NCBI RefSeq assembly: GCF_900186615.1 | Contig: NZ_LT896588.1 | Coordinates: 1,288,218-1,352,217, forward strand | Length of the DNA stretch: 64,000 bases | Direction of reading: 5' to 3' | Source: Parabacteroides bouchesdurhonensis | GTDB lineage: Bacteria > Bacteroidota > Bacteroidia > Bacteroidales > Tannerellaceae | In this document: positions 56,063-64,000 of the stretch, one piece after another | Numbering within the stretch: position 1 is the stretch's first letter | How the letters are laid out: each line of letters starts with the position of its first letter | The notes under the pieces: generated by a model | The model's input: only the letters and a program-made list of their open reading frames with translations | What the model was told of the DNA's origin: nothing | Databases searched by the model: none | Position numbers and translations under genes: made by a program

Positions 56063-58120
56063 TTATTCGCATATAGGTAAGATAAGAATGAAACGTGCTC
56101 CTTTTGTATAATCTGAGTCTACATGAATATCTCCATTCAGTCTTTGGGCAATCATACGGCAAAGATAAAGTCCAAGACCTGAACCGGGAACAAAATCATC
56201 CCCTTTTGTGAACCGTTCGAATATCCATTCTTGTTTGTCAGGGGCAATACCGCAACCCGTATCTGTCACGCTGATTATTGCAGTATGATTATCGTGATTT
56301 AATTGATATGCTAAAGTAATGCGTCCTTCCTTTGTAAACTTATTTGCGTTGTTCAAAAGATGCGCGATAAGTACGCTTAAATAAGTTGGATTGGTTAAAA
56401 TTGTATCGTTTTCTTTTGAACCTTCCAATATATATTCTATCCCAACTTTTTCCTGAAGTTTTTTCAAATTCTCCATTTCCTGAAAGCAAAGAGCATGAAG
56501 TTGTATAGATTCCAATTCTATTTGATCTTTGCTACTATCCAGTTGGGCAATCTCCAATACATTGTTCATCATCACTGTTAGATTATGGCAATTTTGGTAG
56601 ATGATTTTACTGAAAGCTTTTTTCTCGTTACTATCAGTATCTTCATTCGCGATTAATTCGGAAAAACCGTTAATAGCATTCAATGGTGTACGAACTTCAT
56701 GACACATGTTCTTAATAAATGCGTTCTTCATCCTTTCACTTTCCTGCGCCTTTTCACTTGCAATTATTACCTGTTCATTTGATTCTTGTAATTTCTTATA
56801 TAAAGATTTCATTTTTCCTAAACGGAAAGAAATATATATAGTAATACTGAGTGCAAAAAGAAATAGAGCTAATAATGAGTATCCGATGGATTTACTTTTT
56901 TCCAGTTTTAATTCTAATTCTTTTTTCTCTATTAGCAATTTGTTAACCTCTTTCTGTATCTCAAGGTTATCCAGTTTTTTCGCTAATTGTTGTTGGTGAA
57001 GGGTATCTAATAGAACTGTATAATCTTTATAGCAATTATATGCTTCTTTATACATTTTCAGACTGTCGTAAGCTGAGATCTTTTTTTCAACATAATCTAT
57101 AATATTATCTTCGTAATGAGCTTTTTTAAGGAATGCTATCATTGAATCACAATAATCAATGTGTTTTTTATAGTTGCCAATTGTTTGATAGTAATTAGCA
57201 GAGGTATAATACAGCTCATAATCCGCTGTTACGTTCGCCTCTTCGGGATATTTTTGAAGGATGGAAAGGAACTTATGATAATAACCCGTTGCCATATCTT
57301 TCCCTATATATTGTGAACCGTTTGCCAAGCTACTGTAGGCATTGAGCAAATGCCGTTTATTTACGGCATACGGTCTTTTCTTCATTTCCTTTGTTTTTGC
57401 ATAATCTTGAAGAATTGTCAGATATTGAATGGCATATTTGGTCCGTTGTTCTAAATCGAGAGAGAAGTTACATAATATATAGTATGAATTCGGTTGAAGA
57501 TGGTATGAATAACGTAAAGGACGTTTTGCCGCAGCATTGATTACGTTAATAAAATAATCTGACACTTGTTTCAAGTCTTCTTTTGGAAAGTCTGTTAACA
57601 CATTATTAGCAAGAGATATTCCTAAAATATAATTAGCAGACATTTTCTCATAGGGCGAAAGTTTCTGGTTTGATTCCAGTTTTAGTAAATTTTCTTTGAT
57701 TAGCTGCTTCTGTTCTTCTCCTTGCGTATAATAAATAATTCTTGTATCCTGGATTGTTCTTATGAAATTAACCAAACTTTCTTTGGCTTCTCCCGTCAGT
57801 TCTTTATTTGTTATATCTAAGTAGTAATCTGTAGAATCTTTTATGTCCCGGTTAACATAGTAACGCATTAACTCTGTTAAAGCAGCTTCTTTGTAATATT
57901 GTTCGTTGGCTCTGGTCGCTTCGTCAAGTAACTGTTTTGCATAATAAACAATCTTTTCTTGTCGGGATAGATCCATAAGGTTTGTCAAAATCTCAAGTCT
58001 GGCTTGTTCTTCCGTTGTGTTATTTAAAGATTCCTGGAGTGAATCTTTAATAGATGTAGGTGTATTCCCACGAACAGTAGCACAGCATAATAAGCATAGA
58101 AATAAAAGGTATTTCTTCAT
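56063..58120 (-). CDS. TPR-containing membrane sensor histidine kinase
   Basis: A 685-residue sensor kinase. After a signal peptide (1-18), residues ~20-385 are helical TPR-like repeats, presumably periplasmic. One membrane segment (~413-433) and a coiled coil follow. The HisKA domain has the phospho-acceptor His in [16 protein letters not shown] (~471). The ATPase has the N-box [13 protein letters not shown]1 [13 protein letters not shown] and G2 [10 protein letters not shown]. There is no receiver domain and no response regulator gene nearby. A TACATTTG box at 58232-58239 probably drives it. The signal is unknown. Confidence 0.9.
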   Translation of the reverse strand: MKKYLLFLCLLCCATVRGNTPTSIKDSLQESLNNTTEEQARLEILTNLMDLSRQEKIVYYAKQLLDEATRANEQYYKEAALTELMRYYVNRDIKDSTDYYLDITNKELTGEAKESLVNFIRTIQDTRIIYYTQGEEQKQLIKENLLKLESNQKLSPYEKMSANYILGISLANNVLTDFPKEDLKQVSDYFINVINAAAKRPLRYSYHLQPNSYYILCNFSLDLEQRTKYAIQYLTILQDYAKTKEMKKRPYAVNKRHLLNAYSSLANGSQYIGKDMATGYYHKFLSILQKYPEEANVTADYELYYTSANYYQTIGNYKKHIDYCDSMIAFLKKAHYEDNIIDYVEKKISAYDSLKMYKEAYNCYKDYTVLLDTLHQQQLAKKLDNLEIQKEVNKLLIEKKELELKLEKSKSIGYSLLALFLFALSITIYISFRLGKMKSLYKKLQESNEQVIIASEKAQESERMKNAFIKNMCHEVRTPLNAINGFSELIANEDTDSNEKKAFSKIIYQNCHNLTVMMNNVLEIAQLDSSKDQIELESIQLHALCFQEMENLKKLQEKVGIEYILEGSKENDTILTNPTYLSVLIAHLLNNANKFTKEGRITLAYQLNHDNHTAIISVTDTGCGIAPDKQEWIFERFTKGDDFVPGSGLGLYLCRMIAQRLNGDIHVDSDYTKGARFILILPICE

Positions 58121-58231
58121 TTTAAACTTGCCTTATTTCATAAATCTATTTAATATTTTTTCCTTCTTGTGTTTCACTGATTGTACTCATTACTTAAAAA
58201 GCATTGAAAGTTATAGTGAATCAAGGTTCTG

Positions 58232-58239
58232 CAAATGTA
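58232..58239 (-). promoter_or_regulatory. -7 box of histidine kinase gene promoter
   Basis: The minus strand reads TACATTTG, 112 bases before the kinase ATG, so the leader would be about 105 bases. Confidence 0.4.
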
Positions 58240-58301
58240 TCATTTTTCATAACAACTGCAAACAAATACTTTTAATCTTCTGCTATTATATATTCTATTT
58301 T

Positions 58302-58309
58302 TATCTTTG
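58302..58309 (+). promoter_or_regulatory. -7 box of DUF389 operon promoter
   Basis: TATCTTTG, 35 bases before the ATG at 58344. Confidence 0.55.
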
Positions 58310-58343
58310 TAGTCTTATATGTAAAAATATTAAATAAGGGAGG

Positions 58344-59708
58344 ATGGCGAAGAGTTTGTTATATGAACATATTCGGCTTTTTTTTGTTCGGAACTTTGAT
58401 GTCCGGCAGGAAAAAGAAAACGAACAAGAGACAATAGAATCCATACGTAAAGGCGTAGAATTCCGTGGTACTAATTTGTGGGTACTTATCTTTGCTACAT
58501 TTGTGGCTTCATTAGGGTTGAATACTAATTCTACGGCTGTTATTATCGGCGCGATGCTTATTTCTCCTCTTATGGGGCCTATTATGGGGTTTGGACTGGG
58601 ACTTGGCATTTTTGATTTTGAACTAATCAAACGCTCTTTCCGTAATTTTGCTACTGCAACGGTATTTAGTGTTATTACATCTACTCTCTATTTTCTTATC
58701 TCTCCTATCAGTGAAGCACAAAGTGAGTTATTGGCACGTACGCAACCTACAGTCTATGATGTTTTAATTGCCTTTTTCGGTGGATTGGCGGGAATAGTGG
58801 CCAGCTCTACTAAGAGTAAAGGAAATGTGATTCCCGGAGTTGCCATTGCAACGGCTTTGATGCCTCCGCTTTGTACGGCCGGCTTTGGGTTAGCTAGTGG
58901 TAACTTGTATTATTTCTTCGGAGCTTTCTATCTCTTTTTCATTAATACGGTATTTATAAGTTTAGCTACTTACCTTGTGGTTCGTTTGCTCAAATATCCC
59001 AAAAAGGTATTCTTGAATAAGCAACGGGAGAAAACAGTTACCCGTTATGTTGGCATAATTGTGTTTTTTACGATTGTGCCGAGCTTATTCCTTAGCTATA
59101 ACCTTATTCGTAAAAGCTATTTTAATGACCGTGTTCGTACTTTTGTATCCGAAGAACTTACTTTCCCTAATACGCAAATATTAAGTAAAACGATAACCGA
59201 TACGAGTGAAAAACGGGAAGTAAAAGTCGTATTAATCGGAGAAACAGTGCCTGAGACAATGATTGATAATGCCCGCTCTAAAATGCCTAAATACGGTCTT
59301 CATGATGTGCATTTAGCCGTTCAGCAAGGTTTTGGGCAAGAAGCAACCGATATTAATGAATTAAAAAGCCTTCTTATGAAGGATCTTTATAAAAACAGTG
59401 AAGAGGTATTGCGTGCTCAGTCTATCCAGATAGATTCGCTTAAGCATAAATTGGAAAAATACTATACTGCTTCGCGAATTACCGAAACTATTATGCCGGA
59501 ACTGAAAGTGTTGTTCCCCTTTGTAGAGGAAGCTTCATGTTCTCAGACCTATATTATGAAAACGGCTGATGCGGAATCAGACACAATATTGCTTGTATAT
59601 CTTAAATGTAAAGATCATGCGAAGGTTACTGCGAATGATAAACAAAAAATAAATGAATGGCTTTCTGCCCGTGTTAAAATGAACAATATTAAACTATTAA
59701 TTGAATAA
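58344..59708 (+). CDS. DUF389-family membrane protein
   Basis: A 454-residue protein. The DUF389 core (~45-225) has WVLIFATFVASLGLNTNSTAV and IIGAMLISPLMGPIMGFGLG, then several membrane helices with the GVAIATALMPPLCTAGFGL segment. The C-terminal ~200 residues are soluble, with a coiled coil (SIQIDSLKHKLEKYY). Function in this family is unknown. It is followed seven bases later by the S46 peptidase ATG, so the two are cotranscribed. Confidence 0.9.
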   Translation: MAKSLLYEHIRLFFVRNFDVRQEKENEQETIESIRKGVEFRGTNLWVLIFATFVASLGLNTNSTAVIIGAMLISPLMGPIMGFGLGLGIFDFELIKRSFRNFATATVFSVITSTLYFLISPISEAQSELLARTQPTVYDVLIAFFGGLAGIVASSTKSKGNVIPGVAIATALMPPLCTAGFGLASGNLYYFFGAFYLFFINTVFISLATYLVVRLLKYPKKVFLNKQREKTVTRYVGIIVFFTIVPSLFLSYNLIRKSYFNDRVRTFVSEELTFPNTQILSKTITDTSEKREVKVVLIGETVPETMIDNARSKMPKYGLHDVHLAVQQGFGQEATDINELKSLLMKDLYKNSEEVLRAQSIQIDSLKHKLEKYYTASRITETIMPELKVLFPFVEEASCSQTYIMKTADAESDTILLVYLKCKDHAKVTANDKQKINEWLSARVKMNNIKLLIE

Positions 59709-59715
59709 AAAAGGA

Positions 59716-61857
59716 ATGAATTTAAAAAAGAGAGTGTGTACATTGCTTTTACTGCTTGTGGCAGCCGGACAAATGTATGCAGATGAAGGAATGTGGGTGT
59801 TGAAGGAGTTGAACAAGCAGAACCTTGCCCGAATGAAAGAGCTAGGTTTTAATTCGCCATATCAACAAGTATATAGTGAAACTGATCCTTGCGTTGCCAA
59901 TGCGGTTGTTATTTTTGGTGGCGGATGTACAGGTATCACCGTATCAGAAAAGGGGCTTGTTTTTACCAATCACCATTGTGGTTTCAGTGCTATTCAGCAA
60001 TTAAGCAGTATAGAACACGACTATTTGAAAGATGGTTTTGTGTCTCAGACTTTATCTGAAGAGCTACCGGTTCCCGGTTTGTCTGTCCGTTACTTAAAGG
60101 AGACTGTAGATGTAAGTGAACGTATTAATAGTGAAATCGCTTATATAGACGATGAATATAAACGTTTATCTGCTGCCGATTCCATTGGAAAAGTTCTTGC
60201 TGATTCCATCGGTAATAATGCCTTGCTTTCTGCTGATGTTATTCCGTTTTATAACAATAATAAGTATTTCCTTATCGTGTATGATGTATTTCGCGATGTC
60301 CGTATGGTATTTGCTCCTCCCAGTTCTATCGGTAAATTCGGCGGAGATACGGACAACTGGATGTGGCCTCGCCATACGGGAGATTTCTCTATTTTCCGTG
60401 TTTATGCTGATCAGGACAATAAACCTGCCGAATATAGCGCAAACAATAAACCGTACCAACCTAAGTACGTTGCTGAGGTTTCTATGCAAGGGTATGATGA
60501 GAAGGATTATGCCATGACTATCGGCTTTCCCGGAAGCACCGACCGTTATTTATGTTCATGGGGCGTACAACAACGTATCGAGAATTCAAACAAACCCCGT
60601 ATTGAAGTACGAGGTATCAAGCAGGCAATCTGGAAAGACGCGATGCTTGCCAACGACGAAGTACGCATCAAATATGCCTCTAAGTATGCCGGAAGTTCTA
60701 ATTATTGGAAGAACTCCATCGGAATGAACCGTGGTTTGGCGAACTTAAATGTTATAGAGCGTAAACAGCAGGAAGAAGCCGATTTTGCTGATTGGGTTTC
60801 TAAAGATCCGGCACGTCAGGAAAAATATGGTAATGTTCTTCAATTACTGGAAAAAGGTTATACTTCAAATAACGAATACATACAGGTTGCTACTTATTTG
60901 TCGGAAGCTTTTAACGGAGGGGCGGAAATTGTCCGTTTGGCCCGTATGGTTCAATCTGTAGATGTTGATGGCTCTACTGATGCAGAAAAAGACGAATTCA
61001 TCGAAGATCGCATCACTCCTTTTTTCAAAGATTATGATGCTTCGCTCGACCAGAAAGTATTGGCAGCTATGATGAAAGTGGTAAAAGAACGTGTCCCGGA
61101 AAACTTTCTTCCTGATATCTATAAATCAGTAGATAAAAAATATAAAGGTAATTATGAACGGTATGCTGCCGATCTGTTTAAGAAGACAAAACTACTTTCT
61201 GAGGATAATATTCGAACATTTATTAAAGACCGTAAAGAATATGCTAAATTCAAGAAAGATCCTGCTTCTCAATTAAGCCTTTCTGTTCTCATTTCGCTTT
61301 TCGAGTTGCAACAGCTAATGAGTGATGCCCAATATGATATTGCTAAAGGTGAACGGCTTTATTTCTCCGGACTTAAAGAGATGCGCCCGAATGAAGCTCT
61401 TTCTTCGGATGCTAATTTCACAATGCGCCTTAGCTACGGTTCCATCGGTGGTTATCAACCTTATGATGCTGCCTGGTATAATTTCTTTACTACCGACAAA
61501 GGTATATTGGAGAAAGAAGATCCGACCAGTGATGAATTTTGGGTTCAAGATGATTTTCTTGACTTGATACGTAATAAAGATTTTGGCCATTATGCTAATA
61601 AGGATGGAGAACTACAGCTTTGTTTCCTTACTAATAACGACATCACCGGAGGAAACTCTGGTAGTCCTATCTTTGATAAGAATGCCCGTTTGATAGGGTT
61701 GGCGTTCGATGGAAACTGGGAAGCTATGAGTGGCGACATCGCTTTCGAACCGGATTTGCAACGTTGTATAGGTGTAGATATCCGCTATGTCCTCTTTGTT
61801 GTTGACAAATACGGCAAATGCCAGCGTATTATTGATGAGTTGAAGTTGGTGAAATAA
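59716..61857 (+). CDS. S46-family dipeptidyl-peptidase (DPP7/DPP11 type)
   Basis: A 713-residue periplasmic serine exopeptidase that releases dipeptides from N-termini, important for peptide-fed growth in Bacteroidales. The signal peptide is ~1-22. The catalytic His lies in TNHHCGFSAIQQ (~86-87), the Asp in the WMWPRHTGDFSIFRVYAD region, and the Ser in DITGGNSGSPIFD (~652). The tail GLAFDGNWEAMSGDIAFEPD is typical. S1-pocket residues that separate DPP7 from DPP11 were not resolved, so I do not choose. The ATG at 59716 is preferred to TTG at 59701, which overlaps the DUF389 gene. Confidence 0.93.
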   Translation: MNLKKRVCTLLLLLVAAGQMYADEGMWVLKELNKQNLARMKELGFNSPYQQVYSETDPCVANAVVIFGGGCTGITVSEKGLVFTNHHCGFSAIQQLSSIEHDYLKDGFVSQTLSEELPVPGLSVRYLKETVDVSERINSEIAYIDDEYKRLSAADSIGKVLADSIGNNALLSADVIPFYNNNKYFLIVYDVFRDVRMVFAPPSSIGKFGGDTDNWMWPRHTGDFSIFRVYADQDNKPAEYSANNKPYQPKYVAEVSMQGYDEKDYAMTIGFPGSTDRYLCSWGVQQRIENSNKPRIEVRGIKQAIWKDAMLANDEVRIKYASKYAGSSNYWKNSIGMNRGLANLNVIERKQQEEADFADWVSKDPARQEKYGNVLQLLEKGYTSNNEYIQVATYLSEAFNGGAEIVRLARMVQSVDVDGSTDAEKDEFIEDRITPFFKDYDASLDQKVLAAMMKVVKERVPENFLPDIYKSVDKKYKGNYERYAADLFKKTKLLSEDNIRTFIKDRKEYAKFKKDPASQLSLSVLISLFELQQLMSDAQYDIAKGERLYFSGLKEMRPNEALSSDANFTMRLSYGSIGGYQPYDAAWYNFFTTDKGILEKEDPTSDEFWVQDDFLDLIRNKDFGHYANKDGELQLCFLTNNDITGGNSGSPIFDKNARLIGLAFDGNWEAMSGDIAFEPDLQRCIGVDIRYVLFVVDKYGKCQRIIDELKLVK

Positions 61858-61891
61858 GACGACTTTTATATAACCTTTAAATAAATATGAT

Positions 61892-62782
61892 ATGAAGAAA
61901 CTTGTATGTATTATGACTGCCCTTGCGTTGTGTTTTGCAGGCTGTACGTTTACAAAAGACAATGGAGCAAAGCATGTCATCCTTATCGGACTTGACGGCT
62001 GGGGCGCTTACAGTGTAGAGAAAGCTGATATGCCGAATGTGAAAACTCTTATGAAAGACGGTAGTTACACGTTGAAAAAACGTTCCGTATTACCGTCTTC
62101 AAGTGCAGTAAACTGGGCATCTATGTTTATGGGAGCTGGTCCGGAGTTACACGGATATACCGAATGGGGATCGAAAGTTCCGGAATTACCTTCACGGGTA
62201 ACAGATGAAGATGGAATTTTCCCTACTGTATTTGGCCTGTACCATCGGGCAGATCCAAATGCTGAGATAGGATGTATCTGCGAATGGGACGGCATACGTT
62301 ATGTTGTGGATACGTTGGCTCTGAACTACGACAAACATGTATCCGAAGCTTCGGAAGAGCCTGCCGCTACAGCGCGTTATGCCATTGACTATATTAAGAA
62401 GTCAAAACCGAACCTGTTGGCTGTTATTTTCGACGAACCGGATCATGTAGGACATGAAATCGGACATGACACCCCTGCTTACTATACAAAACTGCATGAA
62501 TTGGACGGTTATATCGGGCAGATATTGCAAGCTGTGAAAGAGGCAGGTATCTGGGATGATACTGTTATAATAATAACAGCCGATCATGGCGGAATAGAAA
62601 ATGGTCATGGCGGCAAAACTATGATGGAAATGGAAACTCCGTTTATTATTGCAGGTAAAGGCATCCAAAAGGGGCAGGTAATAACAAACAGTATGATGCA
62701 GTTTGATATAGCTTCTACGATTGCCGACCTATTAGGTTTGCAACAACCTCAAGTATGGATTGGCAGAAGCGTTATACGTTAA
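61892..62782 (+). CDS. Alkaline-phosphatase-superfamily lipoprotein
   Basis: A 296-residue lipoprotein with lipobox Cys20 (LCFAGCTF). The metal-binding N-terminal segment is HVILIGLDGWGAYSV, with a nucleophile Ser/Thr in SSSAVNWASMFMG (PSSSA at ~68-70 is the best match). FDEPDHVGHEIGHD and ITADHGGIENGHGG supply the metal-binding Asp/His pairs of the alkaline phosphatase superfamily. It is a phosphodiesterase or phosphatase of unknown substrate. It lies 34 bases after the S46 peptidase gene, ending at a very strong stem-loop. Confidence 0.88.
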   Translation: MKKLVCIMTALALCFAGCTFTKDNGAKHVILIGLDGWGAYSVEKADMPNVKTLMKDGSYTLKKRSVLPSSSAVNWASMFMGAGPELHGYTEWGSKVPELPSRVTDEDGIFPTVFGLYHRADPNAEIGCICEWDGIRYVVDTLALNYDKHVSEASEEPAATARYAIDYIKKSKPNLLAVIFDEPDHVGHEIGHDTPAYYTKLHELDGYIGQILQAVKEAGIWDDTVIIITADHGGIENGHGGKTMMEMETPFIIAGKGIQKGQVITNSMMQFDIASTIADLLGLQQPQVWIGRSVIR

Positions 62783-62810
62783 GTTAGGCGTAATATAAAG
62801 AGTTTCCCCG

Positions 62811-62864
62811 TTTGTGCCTGTATTAACCTTATCACAAATACGATAAGGCTAATACAGGCACAAA
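62811..62864. terminator. Strong bidirectional stem-loop after phosphatase gene
   Basis: Arms 62811-62833 and 62842-62864 form a 23-pair stem with one G-U pair and an 8-base loop, between the phosphatase-family gene (+) and the convergent sigma factor gene (-). There is no long T-run. Confidence 0.75.
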
Positions 62865-62928
62865 TACGTTTAATAATATGGTGAAGTTCTCGTTATTATG
62901 TAGTTTGTTGCTTAGAGCTTCCGGATGC

Positions 62929-63474
62929 TTAATTAATAAAGAATAATAAAAAAGGCAAGTAGTCTTTTAGAGCAATCCGAAGCACTTTCAATGATTTTGT
63001 TATATGATATTCTACTCCTTTTACCGTAATATTAGTTATTTCGGCAATCTCTTTCACTGATTTATTCTCAAAACGGCTTAAATAAAAGATCTGGCGGGTT
63101 TGCTCCGGTAAAGAGTGAAGCGTCTTGTTTATGATCTGGCGTATCTCTTTGGAGAAAATATCGGAAGGATTACACGCTTCCAATGTGGATATACGTGTAT
63201 TCATTTCACGGATATTTATGTCTGCAATGTTCCCTATCGCTGTCAGATGTATTGCTTGATGACGAAGGTAGTCTAAAGATTTATGTTTAAGAATAGTCAA
63301 AAGCAGGGCGTCGGATGCTTCTGTATCTTCTTGCGAGGTAACTCTCCAGTACTTTACCAACGACTCGGCTACAATATCTTCTGCTACCAAATCATCGTGA
63401 ACATACGACTTGGCAAAGAGGAATGAGCGCTTGTAATTCCGCTTATAGAGGTTCTCGAAGTCCTTGTTTTCCAC
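62929..63474 (-). CDS. ECF RNA polymerase sigma factor
   Basis: An extracytoplasmic-function sigma-70 factor of 181 residues when started at GTG 63474 (VENKDFENLYKRNYKRSF). Region 2 is AKSYVHDDLVAEDIVAESLVKYW and region 4 is LPEQTRQIFYLSRFENKSVKEIAEI, followed by a helix-turn-helix in TVKGVEYHITKSLKVLR. An ATG at 63528 would add 18 residues, but the TATCTTTA box (63499-63506) falls inside that extension, which favours GTG. No FecR-type anti-sigma or TonB receptor gene is adjacent, so the regulon is unknown. Confidence 0.85.
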   Translation of the reverse strand: MENKDFENLYKRNYKRSFLFAKSYVHDDLVAEDIVAESLVKYWRVTSQEDTEASDALLLTILKHKSLDYLRHQAIHLTAIGNIADINIREMNTRISTLEACNPSDIFSKEIRQIINKTLHSLPEQTRQIFYLSRFENKSVKEIAEITNITVKGVEYHITKSLKVLRIALKDYLPFLLFFIN

Positions 63475-63629
63475 GTTAATACTATATGTTTTATTTTGTA
63501 AAGATAAAAATAAATATTTGTAATGCAACTAATCTTTTTCGCCTTGTAGCGTGTTTGTAATATTGACGTAACAGATCCGAAATAATTATTTCAGACCTTT
63601 GCCCAGAACTCAGAATAATACGTATATAT

Positions 63630-64000
63630 ATGGAGACATTCTATCTATTCCTGGTCATTTTCTTGTTTGTGTTGGCCATATTCGATCTGTCGGTGGGAGT
63701 GAGTAACGATGCTGTAAATTTCCTTAATTCGGCAATTGGTTCCCGGGCCGCTTCTTTTAAAACTATTATGATAATTGCCGCGATAGGTGTATTTGTGGGA
63801 GCTTCCCTTTCAAATGGTATGATGGATGTGGCACGTCATGGAATCTACCAACCGCAACATTTCTACTTCTCGGAGATTATGTATATCCTGTTGGCTGTAA
63901 TGCTAACGGATGTGGTGTTGCTGGACGTTTTTAATTCGTTAGGAATGCCTACTTCAACCACCGTATCGCTGGTCTTTGAATTGTTGGGAGGTACAGTAGC
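63630..64000 (+). CDS. PiT-family inorganic phosphate transporter, 5' part (runs off the window)
   Basis: The frame starts ATG at 63630 (METFYLFLVIFLF) and stays open for 123 codons to the window end. The N-terminal PiT signature FDLSVGVSNDAVNFLNSAIG is clear, followed by hydrophobic segments and the GMPTSTTVSLVFELLGG stretch typical of Bacteroidota members. It moves phosphate with protons or sodium across the inner membrane. A GACCTTTG sequence at 63594-63601 is a weak -7 candidate. It is divergent from the ECF sigma gene. Confidence 0.92.
   Translation, partial: METFYLFLVIFLFVLAIFDLSVGVSNDAVNFLNSAIGSRAASFKTIMIIAAIGVFVGASLSNGMMDVARHGIYQPQHFYFSEIMYILLAVMLTDVVLLDVFNSLGMPTSTTVSLVFELLGGTV

Overview
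The window is a chromosomal segment of a Bacteroidales bacterium (phylum Bacteroidota) of low G+C content. Four things support this: the xusA/xusB/xusC siderophore locus, type IX secretion (T9SS) parts (a PorZ homologue and a protease with a T9SS-type C-terminus), fimbrillin-like lipoproteins, and many upstream boxes of the Bacteroidota -7 form TAnnTTTG with few clear Shine-Dalgarno sequences. I cannot name a genus. No phage, integrase, transposase, CRISPR array, tRNA or rRNA was seen. Most genes look like stable core genome.

Layout. 1-331: tail of a sulfatase. 0.4-2.9 kb: rubrerythrin and a SulP transporter. 2.9-7.8 kb: xusA-xusB-xusC operon. 8-12.2 kb: small barrel protein, secreted lysyl-endopeptidase-like protease, lipoprotein. 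12.2-17.2 kb: radical SAM protein, HhH/barrel protein plus PorV/PorQ-like barrel pair, DUF4294 protein, SpoU-type methyltransferase. 17.2-18.0 kb: a 0.8 kb AT-rich gap with DnaA-box-like motifs. 18-28.7 kb: nadA, porZ, rdgB, yitT-like, leuS, mutS. 28.7-32.5 kb: two fimbrillin-like lipoproteins, a gene-free stretch full of stem-loops, and a membrane AraC-type regulator. 32.5-44.4 kb: ychF, propeller lipoprotein, polA, polyprenyl synthase and the mnmG-uvrC-dtd-mazG-deoC run, with a canonical parS sequence upstream of uvrC. 44.6-48.6 kb: envelope proteins of unknown role and a TlpA-like thioredoxin. 48.6-53.5 kb: ybeY, an SpmA/SpmB-type membrane protein, and a four-gene dehydrogenase/AlkD/DUF2400/LOG operon. 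53.5-58.1 kb: flippase, ruvB, TPR histidine kinase. 58.3-62.8 kb: DUF389 protein, S46 dipeptidyl-peptidase, alkaline-phosphatase-family lipoprotein. 62.9-64 kb: ECF sigma factor and the start of a PiT phosphate transporter.

The most interesting signal is not a protein. The 17.2-18.0 kb gap has one perfect and several near-perfect DnaA boxes. Hand counts indicate that base composition of the + strand switches there, from A-rich on the left to T-rich on the right, for genes on both strands. A parS sequence identical to the Firmicutes consensus form lies 25 kb away. Together these suggest the window may contain or adjoin the chromosome replication origin. A second signal is a dispersed palindromic repeat built from 22-base tandem units, with two units upstream of the protease (8.6 kb) and four upstream of the thioredoxin gene (47.2 kb).

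Functionally, much of the window serves the cell envelope: capture of iron-siderophores, secretion and display of T9SS cargo, surface fimbriae, peptide breakdown for asaccharolytic growth, and phosphate uptake. This is interleaved with DNA repair and replication genes (mutS, polA, uvrC, ruvB, alkD-like) and tRNA/nucleotide housekeeping.
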